Positions 35,782 to 48,700 of a stretch of DNA of 64,000 nt are shown here, piece by piece. Position 1 is the stretch's first letter, and each line of letters begins with the position of its first letter. Origin of the DNA: Juglans regia (lineage: Eukaryota; Streptophyta; Magnoliopsida; Fagales; Juglandaceae); assembly GCF_001411555.2 (NCBI RefSeq), contig NC_049916.1:27360558-27424557 (forward strand), in the 5' to 3' direction. The notes beneath the pieces were generated by a model. The model was not told where the DNA came from and made no database searches. It saw only the letters and a program-made list of their open reading frames with translations. Both the position numbers and the translations under genes were made by a program.

Positions 35782-38700
35782 GGACGTACGGAATTCGAAA
35801 TCCTCAATGCCAATGAGGTGGAAACCATTAATCGGGTGGGGTGTGACCTTCACGCGCCTATCGATAAACTCCACGCGTCAATAGAGCGGCCCCCAAATTC
35901 CCCCAAAAAAAATCAAAAAAATCAAAACGAGAGAGGAAGAAAATCGTGAAACCTGTAGTGTTTGGCGATTTTGAACCCTAAACCTGAGCGAGGAAGGAGA
36001 TGAGGCCATGGCCGGTTCTTAAAGGCGATGAGATCTGACCGTGGACGTGTCGGGCAAGTCTTGGGCCGTCGATAAGGTTTTGATTTTTATCCAAGGGTGG
36101 GATCGAGGGTTTTGCTTGTTGCCCGAATGGCAGACCTCGTGACCTGGCGTGGACGGTGAGGATGTGGGGATTTGTGCACGTGGCGAGTTTTAGAGGCCTC
36201 AGATTGGTGGTGGAGTCTGCATTTTCATTTGAATTGAATTTGTCGTGCACTGCATGCACAAAATCAAATATATATTGGGCGTTGACGTGTAAGGAAGCCA
36301 AGTGGGTGGTCGCGTCGGGACCCCGAGCCAGAGAAACCGCATTCTTACTGTAAATATCATTTGTCTTAATAAAATCATACTATCATTTATATCGCTTCAT
36401 TTAAATAAAGAAATGAGATAAAATTATATTATATTATTTTATTTTATTTTAATTAATAATTTTATTATTATTTATAAATCATTTTATCTCATCCCATTAT
36501 TTAAACGTGAGCTTATATATTTTTATTTTAAAAAATATATATATAAAATTTGGTGGGTAATAAAACCAACTTATTACAGAACAATACAAAGGATTTACTC
36601 TTCCCCCTCCGTAAGGACGGATCCCAAGGGAATCGTTCCTTCCCACTGTATCACAATTTTACCATATTGCCCACGTACGGACGAAGAAATACTTTTTAAT
36701 ACTTTATAGTTTACCCCCCACCCTGAAGTAAGAGGAACATCTAGAAAGAAAGAAAGAAAGAAAGAAAATTTCCAATAAATGAAGAATAAAAAAGGCCTCT
36801 ACCCATATATGTGAATTGTGACGGTTGCTATTTATAATTGCAAATGTACATCGGTACGATAGTTCCTGATATGCAAAGAAGCATATGAAATCGAGAAACC
36901 CTATCCATAGACTTTCTGAATTGTGATGTCACCCACTAATGTTACAGCCAATTCGCGTAACTCGAATGTAATTTGCAAGCAGTGCAAAAAACAACATGGG
37001 AAAAAACGAAGCCAGCTCATCATGAACATCATTTTGGAACCTTCTCTCGTCCAGAAACTGCATGTCTGCTGCCATTCTTCAATACAAAGGACATTATGTT
37101 CGGCTTTGTCGCTGTTTTTTTCCAATTGTCAAGAGCCAACTGCTCACACCAACACCAACACCACCAGCAACATGTCAAAGAGTCACCTGTGGTAGAGGCA
37201 CCATCCTGAGGCCCACGAAACTGTACAACTACAAGTCTTTGATGCATTTCTAGAGCCGCCTGCTTATTATGAACGGCATTCAGCACGTTCGCTTGGGTTG
37301 GACATGTCCTACCATGTGAGTTTCAAATCAGCTTGTTCATGCTTTACTGTTTTCTGTGGAATGAATGGACTTGCGCGATTATATTAAGTACAAGCTTTTA
37401 TAATAGTTGAATATCCTCGGTCCCACTGAATTTTGCTGTCAAAACAATATCGGGTTATAAGTTTTGATGAGCATTAAAGAGGGTAAGGTAAATATTCATG
37501 TTATGGCTTGTTTTGGGAGCCGCTTACATAAAGAACTCTAGTGGGCAGGGCAAATGCTTCTTGCATAAGCTCATCAAAAATAAACTTAATCTACAAGAGT
37601 TTAGGTTTTCAATAACTTATTGGCTAAGGGAGGAATGTCAATTTATCTATCTAGGAATCTCTCTCTCTCTCTCTCTCTCTCTCAATCTCTCTCTCTGATA
37701 AGCTGAGAATAATTTATTGGTCTAGCAAAACCTACAAGTTCACGTCTAAGAATCATGTTTTTGTTGATATTGACATCTCAGTATTGTGGTAACTAGTTCA
37801 AACCATTTGTTCATTGACTATTGTGGTAGCTAGGTTCCAAATTATCGTTACCATTGCATCTTTCTTTACAAAACTCTTCAACATAAATCATAAGAAGCCC
37901 AAAACAGACTTGATGATCGTAAACTTGATTTTGGATATTTCAGTAAATGGTTTGAACTAGTTACCATTTATAGCAGAAATGCCTTCACAATAACGTAAAA
38001 TATATGCATAGAAACAAGATGTTAGAAGATGAGCAGAAATCGTGTGTAATTACAAGCTAGACATCCATGATAAGAAGCTTTATATATCACTAAGAAATCC
38101 ACATTTTCTGTAGTACAAATGTATATTGTTAGATGAGAAATATGTGGGAGGCCGGCGCGAAACAGCACTCGTCTAATAGGCAACAGCAACATAAAGCTGC
38201 TAGGCTGCACAATCAAACAAATCTGTGACTGAAAGATTGGAAATATCCCAAAGATGTAACCTATTCTGCTCTGTTCACTAAATATTACTGCATCCCCCCT
38301 AACGTGAGAATAGAAATAACAGGTTGCAGAATTGAAAAGACAGAGGAAAAAGGTAAGGAGGAGAGAGATAGGATGGAGGTGCCTTGAGCAGGATATGGAT
38401 AGGCATATTTGATTTCACTCATCCCTGAAATACAAACCAGAATTACTGGCGAGAGTTGCTTAGAGCTTGTTGGAAAATGAGACTTTTCTAGCATTTTAGG
38501 CGTTGGGCAGTTAAATATACATGGACAAGAAGGTAGGAGAATGTGTGCAGAGAATATAAGAAAGCTCCAGAAGCAGAATTCAAAGTAAAATATGGACTCT
38601 GCACCGCCATGCTGATATTTCGGCTGCCTTCTGGAGGAAGACAGACACAAAAGACAAAATCATCTTCAAAGAGAATACTTTGTTTGCAACTTTGATTTGT

Positions 38701-38961
38701 TTCCTAGTTTCCATAGCTGCTCTCTTTCCTTCATATATACCTGTTCTTATAATCTCGAAAGATGTGCAAAGCCTTGATTATTATTCCTGAATGAACAATG
38801 CTCCATCAAAATTCTTTGCACAGCTCTAAGTAGCTTAATAGCCAATAACTATTCAAAGAAATTGTCTATGACCAATTGAAAACCTTGGGATTGTTTTGTG
38901 TTCATTACTCTGTCGGCTAATTATCTTCCAGTGTCTTCGGCGTTCAGGGCGAATATGATTA

Positions 38962-39186
38962 AATGACTCGTTTGGTAATGCAGTTTAGATAAGATGAGAT
39001 GTTTTGTTAATTAAAAATTAAATAAAATATTATTATAATATAATTTTTTAAAATTATTTTTATTTTAAAATTTAAAAAAATTAAATTGTTTATTATATTT
39101 TATGTAAAAATTTAAAAAAATTATAATAATTATATGAGATAAAATAAGATGAGATAATTTTATTTTATTGAACCAAACCGGCCTAT
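38962..39186. repeat. Family A MITE copy
   Basis: GACTCGTTTGGT at the left is mirrored by ACCAAACCGG at the right. The interior shares the family core AAATAAAATATTATTATAATA and AAAAAAATTAAATTGTTTAT. A second partial copy of the right end follows at about 39188-39225. Confidence 0.55.
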
Positions 39187-39887
39187 TAGTTTTATTTTAT
39201 TGAACCAAACCAGCCTAATAGGCCTTCCTTGGGGTTCGAGGAGAGGTTTAAGTTGTGATATTATTGAAGGAAGGAAATTTGATAGTTTCTAGGGTATGTT
39301 GGGAGCCGCTGACAAATTACTATATTCACCAATTTCCTTGAGGTTTCCTTAATGACTTGCACAACTCTATTGGTTTCAGCGTCCCATCTTGTTACTGTGG
39401 AATCAGACAAGACACTGAATTTCGTTGAGATTCTTGGTTGCCATTGTTCACATCAAAGTTGCGGTTCAGGGATTTCTTAGTCCACATCATGTAAACTTCT
39501 TGTTGGGATTCTTCTCTCAATACTCAAATCCTTAGGAGCTGCTCCTATCAGCAAAGCAAGCATTTGTAAAAGATAATAACAGATAATACACAATTCTCCC
39601 ACCGTCATAGATCAGCACAAAAATGGACGTACAGAGGGAGAGAAGTCACTTTCAGGTTGTAATAAGCAGATGGTGTAGAAAGACAATGGCGATGGAAAAG
39701 GCATAACTTGGCTTAAGTTGCTCCTGAGATAACCCCTTCTTCATAAACCTTGAAGATATTAGTTCAATTACAGTGTTTCTATTCCTAATGACCTGGTTCA
39801 TCTAATATTCATTAAAAAGGGGAATCATTGTTTATCTCTTCCTCTTCAACCTCCTTTATTTGAATATAATTCCAAAGATATTATTTT

Positions 39888-39960
39888 CTTTTATAAGTGA
39901 ACGATTGTATTAATAATGACAGCCCAAGAACACAAGAAAGGTATACAAGAGGTAAGAGGA
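39888..39960 (-). repeat. L1-type LINE 3' tail downstream of the PGM-like gene
   Basis: On the minus strand it reads CTTGTATACCTTTCTTGTGT, then TATTAATACAATCGTTCACT and a TATAAAAGAAAA end, like the plus-strand tails at 25065 and 29930. Confidence 0.45.
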
Positions 39961-40073
39961 GAAACCCGGGCTTCAAAGAATGCTTTAGCTCACCACTCAA
40001 GCCTTGTGGCACTTCTTTTTCTATGCAAATCTAGAAGAATGTGGCTCATCTTTCTCTAGTTTCTTCTTGTCAG

Positions 40074-43000
40074 CTATATCACTGGGAGATCCAGCCCAGA
40101 AGGAATCTTTCCTGGATAATTAGTTGTTGAGTCAACTGAACCTGTCATACTGGCAAAACAAGTATATACTTAGGAATCCTGAATAGGAGAAAGTCTCTCG
40201 GTTATGAAGAGAACAAAGGCTCACCTTCTGTCAACAATGACCATAGACCGAAGCTCACAATTCCCAAAACTGCAAGTAAATGTTGGAGAAGTTATTTCTC
40301 ATCATGAATGAGTTAAAAACCTGGATCCTAAAATTTTATTTCAAGTATTTTACTTATAATTAATGCTCTACCAAAACAAACCCTAGGCTAAAATATACAC
40401 ATAATTTGATGAAAATAAAGTACATATAAATTTTACACAGGAGGACATACAATGACAAGCATTTATATACAAGATTAATATTAGATTGTTACTCAGGGAC
40501 AAAAGAGCATAAAGCATGATATACAGTTTTTTACACCTAGGGAAGGGGAAAAAAGCAATGTTACTCTTATGTGTTACAAGGAAAGGGGAAAGAATGGTGC
40601 AACAAATAATATGCTATGTACCGAGGAGAACATAGATCAGTAAGACCCTAAGAGGAGCACCCATACCCATTATTAACACGATACCATGAGTGCCCATATA
40701 TTCTCAGATAATAGGTATCATAGATACTTACTGTTTGCATATTTCTTTTTTAACCAAAGGGTGACATTCATTTCCAAACAAACTTAGTGTATGAAACAAG
40801 AATGCACTGTGGGTAACAATTGCTATCTCCTTCTCTTTCCGTGTCCACAGCCTGAGAAAAAATTTAAAGAAAAGTGGAGGTTCCACATACAATCACATCT
40901 AAGTATGTTAGAGCCTAAATGCATTGATACAAACCCAAAGTTTTGATAGTAAGCAGAGGTCATCACCATTTCAGGAACTGCAATCCCCTAGTGGCAACTT
41001 CTTCCTCTGTCTCTCTAATATCAGCCTTCCATAGTACATCCTCGTCATTTTCTGTCTGCATAGAAATTTGGGAGAATTCAAGGAAACAATTATGTTGACT
41101 AGAAACTGTATTGCTGCCAAAAGATGGGTTCGTGAATGAACTCATAAACACAAGTTGAAAAAATCTACTTTAGACATCCAATTACTTGCCAGGGAAAAAT
41201 CAACCGCAGGGAAAAGGAACTGATAGTCACTGATGTTTCTCCTTTTATCACAGGGGTGAACACCCTACAGCCAGAGATATACAAAATAAAAGTAGCTTTA
41301 GTTATCATTCAACAATGCAGTTGGACATGGATGCTGTCAGGTCGGAGTATGTATCTGTTATATGCTTGGAAGCCTTCTAATTCAGGAATGTGAGTATGTA
41401 TCTGTTATATGCTACCCGGAATGAGATTTTTGGTGCCTTGCCAGTGTTGTCTTGGTGGAGTCTAATTTGGCTCTTTGAATAGGTACCTAAATCCAATTTT
41501 ATATCATGGCCGGTTATTTACAACTAAGAGAGAGGCTTCCTTGGTGTGGATATTCTGGTAATATATATTTCGGTTTTACCAGTTGTATGGTGTGCACAGG
41601 TTACCTCTTTTATCAGTGTGGTTTTGTACCAGAATTTGCAGCAGGTTTGATGTCTCCTATTCTGTTTTTATCATAGCGAGCCACTGTAATAGCCTTTTGA
41701 GCTAGTCATGTGCAGTTTGACAGCTACTTGTTCCACTAGTTTGCCTCTTCTTCTTTTTTTATTATTTATTTTTTCTGTGAGCGTGTTTATTTGCTGCTGT
41801 ATTTTCTCTTCTGCATTTGTAGCTTGCACTGTTATATTTTGAATATATGTGAATATATAAAACATATCCCCCACAAATTGTCTCTGCATCAAGTTAGAAT
41901 CAGATGTTTCCAAATTTGAGCAGTTGAATTAGAAAAACGACACAAGCTTTACAAAGATTACATCAACCGAGCACAAACTATCAAGGCACGTTTTGAACAA
42001 CTGACCATCTTTCATATGAAATCATTTTCTTCCATGAGAAATTTTCAAGAATATATACAAAAAAGGTTTATAAGTAGGCTTCTATGCATGATATTGGGAT
42101 TTTTACACACCCGACTTAAGTTATGTGGCCACTGACAATGTGATTCACTATATTCTGATGGAAGGCAAGTGTAAGTGCAAGAAAGGAAAATGTCTAACAT
42201 TCACAGGACATACCAAATGTTCTCGACAAAGTTCTACTGCTATGACTGGTGGGGAGCTAATACTTGAGATTGCAGCACGACCACTGTTTCCTGCATTTGC
42301 CACCATTAGAGGCAGTACATCCATCCTATCTGTATAGCCCTCACCACCAAAAACTCCAACAGAAGTTTGTAATGTCCTATAATCAAGTGACCAGAAGTAA
42401 AAGTTTGAATTTTGCAACATTAATCATTGGAACGTGTCCTTTCAGGAAAAATAATAAATAAGAACCAAATCCATCTTCCCAAAAAGAGAACAGATGAAAC
42501 AAAACTGTATTTCTTTAACTCCATTAAAGTTTCTTTTTTTATTTTGAATTCTCCACCTCTTTCAAGAGGCGTCTTTCTGCATAAGTTGCAAACATGACCA
42601 TATTCAGAGCACTTCCTTTCAGCTGCAGCAGCATCATATAACCAAACCAATCACAAAAACAGAAAATGAACATCAAGACAAATGTTTGCACTCCAAATCG
42701 AGAAACAATAATTTCTGCCTATCCTTCAGCAAAGATTACAAGGCAATGATTCAAATAAAAGCTTTCTGTCTGAGCTAATCAGAAATAAAAATGACGGGAA
42801 GAAAAACCACAGGAGGCTGAGTTATTTCTAAATAGAAGCACAGATATGTGAAAAGATATCAACAAATGGTTATCAAGAGGATTACAATAAGCTGACATCA
42901 AAACCTTAGCAAGGGGGATGTAATGACTAAATCAATCCTCTTGGATAGCCCACATGTGTGAACGTGCTTTCGCAAATTATCAACCTGCAACAACAGCAAA

Positions 43001-44271
43001 AATACTCCACACATATTTCTCCCTGGGCGTATAACAATCTTTCTAGCAAGGGAAAAAGTGTTGCAACTATATACATGGAATTAGGATAAACATGTAATGA
43101 CTTGCTTCATACCTGCTGCCAGCCTAGTGGAGTAAGGTGTGCATCAAAGTATTCAGGAGACAAGTATGCTTTGTAATTCTTATCTCCCTCTACATTGTGG
43201 ATTCCTTGTGCATGCCTCACCTGAATGTATGATTTTAGAAGACCACAAGGCCTTGAGTTGAAAACAAAAGCCAAGAAAGAAGGCTAGCAGCTTCAAATCC
43301 ATGACGGACATTGTACATAATTGGAAAACAGCTTTGGATACCAACCAGATGGAGAGTTTTGCATCGATGCAATGGAAACAAGCTTGTACCTGCGCCATCA
43401 TCCATATCTGCAACAGAAATCATTAACTTTCAAGCAAGAAATAGGAAAAAAGGAGTGGAAAAACAACGGTAATTGCCTGGAAAGCTTCGGCTGAAAAAAA
43501 TAATTGAGACAGTATCCAGTCAAAATCACATATTTGTAGAATGAGTGTTTGTTCCGTCACTTAGTACTGAAAGCATATATAGGTTCAAGTCCAACGCATT
43601 TTTGAATTTATATTTTTTAAAGTTTCATTCCATACAATTAACAGCCTTTCTGTCATAGACATGCAGTTATGAGTTAACCATTTACCATGTCAATGAAAGC
43701 CTATAAAATTAGTAAGCTAGATTTACAATTATCATAGACACACACATATTAGAAAACAGGCAAATATTAGACTCGCTAAGAACTTTCGTAAACGAAATAA
43801 ACAAAAACCAAAAAACTCCCAAAATCAAGCCTCTACAGATCAAGCCAGCATTTTTCCATGGGATTCAAACATGATGGAAACCAAAATATCAGCTAAGCTA
43901 CAGGGGAATTTCACAATGATCCCTCTCCTCCTCCACCTATAAGTCACTACCTATAGCGGCTTAAATACACACAATCTTCTTGTGTAAAAAAAAAAACAGA
44001 AATAATTCAAAAAATCAATCAAACCCGCATGTGAATATATGTGTTTAGGTGAGAATTGTGGAAGGGAGGGTGTACCATGGAGAGAAGAGAGGCAAAGGAC
44101 AGAAAGACGAGATCGAATTGACGATGATTGAGATTGAGAATGAGACAGAGACCGACACCGACACCGAATACTCTGAGGAATGCAAGTGGTGGAAGGGAGA
44201 GATGCTAGAGAAATGCCACCACGATCATGTCCGAGAGGACTAACATTAGGAGTGAGATTAATGATGGTCAT
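40074..44271 (-). CDS. Phosphoglycerate-mutase-like protein (histidine phosphatase superfamily)
   Basis: A PGM-like protein of the At5g64460 type; the family catalyses phosphoryl transfer through a phosphohistidine, and the natural substrate is unclear. Minus-strand exons: 44271-44076, 43407-43346, 43220-43113, 42984-42905, 42376-42214, 41264-41190, 41055-40967, 40851-40732, 40269-40225 and 40149-40074. The core starts at an internal ATG (43405) and spans about 271 residues; using the upstream in-frame exon gives about 337 with a Ser/Arg-rich, transit-peptide-like N-terminus. Visible motifs are HLVRHAQG with the catalytic His, AHLTPLGWQQ, VFGGEGYTD, VELCREHL and the second-His region VTHSAF, where the family usually has VTHSGF. 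Intron 6 appears to have a GC donor (CTG|GCAAGT). A one-base loss near the end (after GLDLP) brings an early stop, shortening the tail by about 15-20 residues. Confidence 0.88.
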
Positions 44272-45060
44272 GGGTGCGGTTCTGGTTCTGCCGTTCTGGC
44301 CTGTACTTTCGTTTATTATTTAAAGAGAAATAAAGCTCAGACTCCTGCTTCTCAGGCCTTCGGCTCCCCGAATCTCTTTTTGTCCCATTGTCTGCACTAC
44401 CCCTCGTGGGAAATGTGACCTTAGCTAAATATGACCTCCCCGAATCTCTTTTTTCTCTAAATTTTAGTTAAAACAGCAACTTCCAATAATTTTATCTTAA
44501 ATTTTATTTATCTTCAAAAAAATTTTTACACTCTATTTCTTATCATTTTCATATTTTATTAAAATAATATTTATCTATTCTTTTTCTATTATTTTTTTCT
44601 CTCACTTCCATTTATAAATTTAACTACTCAATATTTTTTTTTAATGTTTTGAACTATTACTCTAGTGAATATTTTAAATAAAAATTTAAATTATTTTTAA
44701 TATTTTTAAAATTATTATTTTTTATATTTTTGTAGTTATTTAAATTATTTTTAAAATTATTATTTAAAACTATAATAAATATAAGTACGAGAGAAAGTGT
44801 AGATGATTAGAAGAAGAATTAATTTAATTGAAATGAATAAAATATTGATAAAAGTGATTTAAGAGATGAACAATAATTCTTATTTGGGGAACCATTATTC
44901 ATCTCTTAAATTTTTTTCCTAAAATAGGAATATGGAGGGAGATTTTGAGAGTATTTCTTAAATTTTTCTTCAAATTATAAGAAAAATAAGTTATTGGGCA
45001 CAAAATGAGAATGATCTTAGTTCTTTTTCTCCTCACGGACATGGGAAAATTGCACACAAA
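44272..45060. other. Upstream region of the PGM-like gene, cut by the copia insertion
   Basis: About 150 bp of mixed sequence is followed by AT-rich DNA with no gene. The 45061-51775 element is inserted roughly 0.8 kb upstream of the PGM-like start and probably separates the gene from more distal upstream sequence. Confidence 0.5.
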
Positions 45061-45472
45061 TGTTAGACTTAAATAAAATTCTCTAATGCGGAATAACACT
45101 TTAGAAACGAGAATTAAAGGGTTTAATGCCAAGAAATCTTACCTCCAGCCATTGATACAATTCACTGAAAAAGTTTCGGTTTTCACTGTGTTTGGCTCTT
45201 CCAAACTCTTCTCTACTCTATTTAGATGGTGTATTACCGAAGGGAATTGAGTGAGTGAGTTTGGGGACCAAACACATGTATTTATAGCCGAAATTCCCAT
45301 CAAATTTCGGGTTTACGTGTCCCACATGATCCTATTTTCATGGGATCAATTTAAACTGATGGAGGAGTGTTGGACCACTTAAAGGACTCTTAAGGTGATA
45401 GACTCCCACTCATGAACGTCTTCATGAGCAAGAATCGGTCAATATAGTTTAAATAACGAGAATCGGTCAATA
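45061..45472 (-). repeat. 3' LTR of the copia element (412 bp)
   Basis: It begins TGTTAGAC and ends GTCAATA; the other LTR ends GTCAACA, so the terminal CA has mutated to TA here. Transcription on the minus strand would end within it. Confidence 0.9.
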
Positions 45473-45484
45473 TTCTCCCACTTG
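45473..45484 (-). other. Polypurine tract of the copia element
   Basis: On the minus strand AAGTGGGAGAA lies directly before the 3' LTR, the expected plus-strand DNA primer. Confidence 0.8.
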
Positions 45485-45774
45485 GTCCACACTCCTGATC
45501 TTAAACCCATCAATAATCTTCATTTAAGTAATAAATACATGAATCATGGCGATAGGTCCTCTAATGACGAGTATTATCTTCCATGTATTACTATGTATTC
45601 ATTCTTTACAATTTATGTGGGAACAATTTCTTAATGAATAAACCCTATGTTTATTCTTGGTCCAATACAGATAAATTTTCTCAAAAATAAATTAAGGTGC
45701 ACATTAATATGAGAAAAGATCATCAAAATGATTAAGAATTTCATTAAAAATAACATTGTTCATACAATGAAAAA

Positions 45775-48700
45775 CTACATAATGGAACCTAGTCCCATAT
45801 TCACTATATGATCCTTGAATTTCAACGGTGGCATGCCCTTAGTCAAAGGATCAGCGATCATTAGTTCAGTGCTTACGTGCTCAATGACCACTTTATTTTC
45901 TTTAACACGTTCCCTTATGGCTAAATATTTAATGTCGATGTGTTTACTCCGACTCCCACTTTTGTTATTCTTAGCCATAAAAACAGCAGCTGAATTGTCG
46001 CAATACATTCTCAATGGCCTAGAGATTGAATCCATAATTCTAAGCCCAGAAATGAAACTCTTAAGCCATACACCATGTGAAGTGGCCTCAAAACAAGAGA
46101 CGAACTCGGCTTCCATAGTAGAAGTGGCAGTCAAAGTCTGCTTGGCACTCCTCCATGATATAGCTCCACCGGCCATCAAAAATATGTATCCTGATGTTGA
46201 TTTGCGTGAATCAACACAGCCAGCAAAGTCAGAATCTGAGTAGCCAATTACTTCCAGATTGTCCGTTCGTCTATACATAAGCATGTATTCTTTGGTCCCT
46301 TGAAGGTACCTCATTACTTTCTTTGCAGCTCTCCAGTGGTCTAAACCTGGATTACTCTGATATCGTCCTAACATTCCCACAGCAAATGCAATGTCAGGTC
46401 TTGTACAGACCTGAGCATACATTAGGCTTCCGACAGCAGAAGCATATGGAATGTTCTTCATTTGTTCTCTTTCAAGGTCGTTCTTTGGGCATTGATTCAA
46501 ATTGAACCTATCACCCTTCACAATGGGAGCTACACTTGGTGAACAATCCTTCATCCGATATCTCTCCAAAAATTTATTAATATAGGTTTCCTGAGACAGA
46601 CCCAAGATGCCTCGAAATCTGTCTCTATGGATCTTAATGCCAATGACATAAGATGCCTCACCCATATCCTTCATATCAAAATTTTTAGAGATGAATTGTT
46701 TCACTTCATGCAGCAAACCCTTATCATTGGTTGCTAGCAAAATGTCATCCACATATAAAACAAGAAAACATATTTTACTCCCACTGACCTTCTGGTATAT
46801 ACATTGATCCATAAGGTTTTCTACAAAACCGAATGAAGAAATTACATTATGGAATTTCAAATACCATTGGCGAGATGCTTGTTTTAAACCGTATATGGAT
46901 TTCTTAAGCTTGCAAACCAATTGCTCACCATCACTAGAGGGGAATCCTTCAGGCTGTTTCATGTAAACCTCCTCCTCTAGATCTCCATTGAGAAATGTTG
47001 TTTTCACATCCATTTGTTGCAATTCAAAATCAAAATGGGCTACTAATGCCAAAATAACACGCAAGGAATCTTTCTTAGATACGGGAGAGAAAGTCTCCGT
47101 GTAATCGATTCCTTCTTTCTGAGTAAATCCCTTAGCAACGAGTCTTGCCTTGTATCTCTCAATGTTGCCTAATGAGTCTCTTTTGGTTTTAAAGACCCAT
47201 TTACATCCAATGGCTTTTACACCATTAGGCAACTCAACAAGATCCCAGACTTCGTTACTCTTCATGGAATTCATCTCTTCCTTCATGGCATTGTACCATA
47301 ATTCTGATTCTTTGCAACTCATGGCTTGTGAAAATAACTCGGGATCATTTTCGGCTCCAATGTTATAGTCAGATTCTTGCAGATACACAACATAATCACT
47401 AGGAATTGCTGATCTTCTTGCTCTAACAGATCTTCTTAATGTTGCACCATCATCTTCCTGAGAAGTAGTATGTGGTTCAACTGGTTGTTCAAAAGTTGTT
47501 GGCAACTCTTGAACTACCTGATCTACTAGAGTGTCGTTAGCAACTTGTGGAACTTCAATGATTGGTAGTTCAACACCAGTTGGTACTTGAGGGGTGTTGT
47601 AAACAATAACCAATCTATCACTTGAAGTGGAAGGTTGAGATTCTGAATGATCATTCTCAGGAACTATGTTCCTGGTTTGATCGCTCCCACTGATCAAGTC
47701 ATTCTCAAGAAACTTTGCATTTCTTGATTCCACAATCCTAGTACTGTGAGATGGACAATAAAATCTATAACCTTTAGACCTTTCAGCATATCCAATGAAA
47801 TACCCACTAATGGTCCTTGGGTCTAGTTTCTTCTCTTGTGGATTATAAATTCTCACCTCAGACGGGCATCCCCAAACGCGCATATGTCGCAAACTCGGTT
47901 TCCAACCTTTCCATAATTCAAATGGCGTTTTAGAAACAGCCTTGGTTGGAACTCGGTTTAATATATACACTGCCGTCTTAAGTGTTTCAACCCACAATGA
48001 TTTAGGAAGATTGGAGCTGCTAAGCATACTCCGCACCATGTCCAATAATGTTCGGTTTCTTCTTTCTGCTACACCATTCTGGTCCGGTGAACCAGGCATG
48101 GTGTATTGGGCAACAATCCCATGCTCTTGAAGAAACTTTGCAAATGGCCCAGGTGCTTGTCCATTCTCAGTGTATCTACCATAATATTCTCCACCTCTAT
48201 CTGATCTCACGATCTTAATTTGTTTACCGCATTGTTTCTCTACTTCAGCCTTAAAGATTTTAAAGGCATCTAATGCTTCGTTCTTGTTATGAAGCATGTA
48301 GAGATACATATATCGTGAGTAATCATCTATAAAAGAGATGAAGTATTTCTGACCATATGAGTCCATGTCTGGACTACATATATCAGTATGTATGATCTCT
48401 AATATGTCTGAACTCCTATTGGCACCTTTCTTTGACTTGTTGGTCTGCTTTCCCTTTATGCAGTCCACACAAGTCTCAAAATCAGAAAAATCTAGAGTAT
48501 TAAGTACCCCTTCATTTACTAATCTTTTAATCCTATCTATGGAGATATGGCCTAATCTCCGGTGCCATAATTTAGAGGAATCCTCATTAATAACACATCT
48601 TTTAGTGCCAGTGTGAACATGCATTGAATCATAAGTGGTATTGTTTTGTAAATTAATGCAGTAAAGACCATCAGACAAAGTACCATTCCCAACACAATCA

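Larger units (their letters stand above)
35782..40073. other. Gene-free 4.3 kb between the GTE and PGM-like genes
   Basis: No ORF looks real. Contents: the GTE promoter and leader (35782-36350, with AACCCTAAACC near 35976), AT-rich family A-like stretches (about 36395-36510 and 38962-39186), a GAAA microsatellite near 36745-36767, a CT microsatellite (about 37658-37697), and an L1-like tail on the minus strand (about 39888-39960). Stretches 36880-37310 and 37980-38700 have more even base composition and could be transcribed non-coding DNA, but I see no signature. Confidence 0.5.

Noticed and set aside
35419..35884. Plus-strand frames over the GTE N-terminus
   Set aside because: They are shadows of the conserved minus-strand GTE coding exon.
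36923..37286. Overlapping frames on both strands, one with a Cys/Trp run
   Set aside because: The frames overlap in several phases and have no recognisable domain; the Trp/Cys run comes from a GGTGTT simple repeat.
38285..38650. 121-residue minus-strand frame, considered as a small secreted protein
   Set aside because: No signal peptide with cleavage-like site, no family resemblance and no splice context; could be non-coding RNA but nothing supports it.
44049..44243. Plus-strand acidic frame (EIENETETDTDTE)
   Set aside because: It is antisense to the proposed Ser/Arg-rich first exon of the PGM-like gene; the minus frame joins in phase to a conserved exon.
45815..46243. 142-residue plus-strand frame inside the copia pol region
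   Set aside because: It is antisense to the RNase H and reverse transcriptase region, which has clear motifs on the minus strand; it has no family signature.
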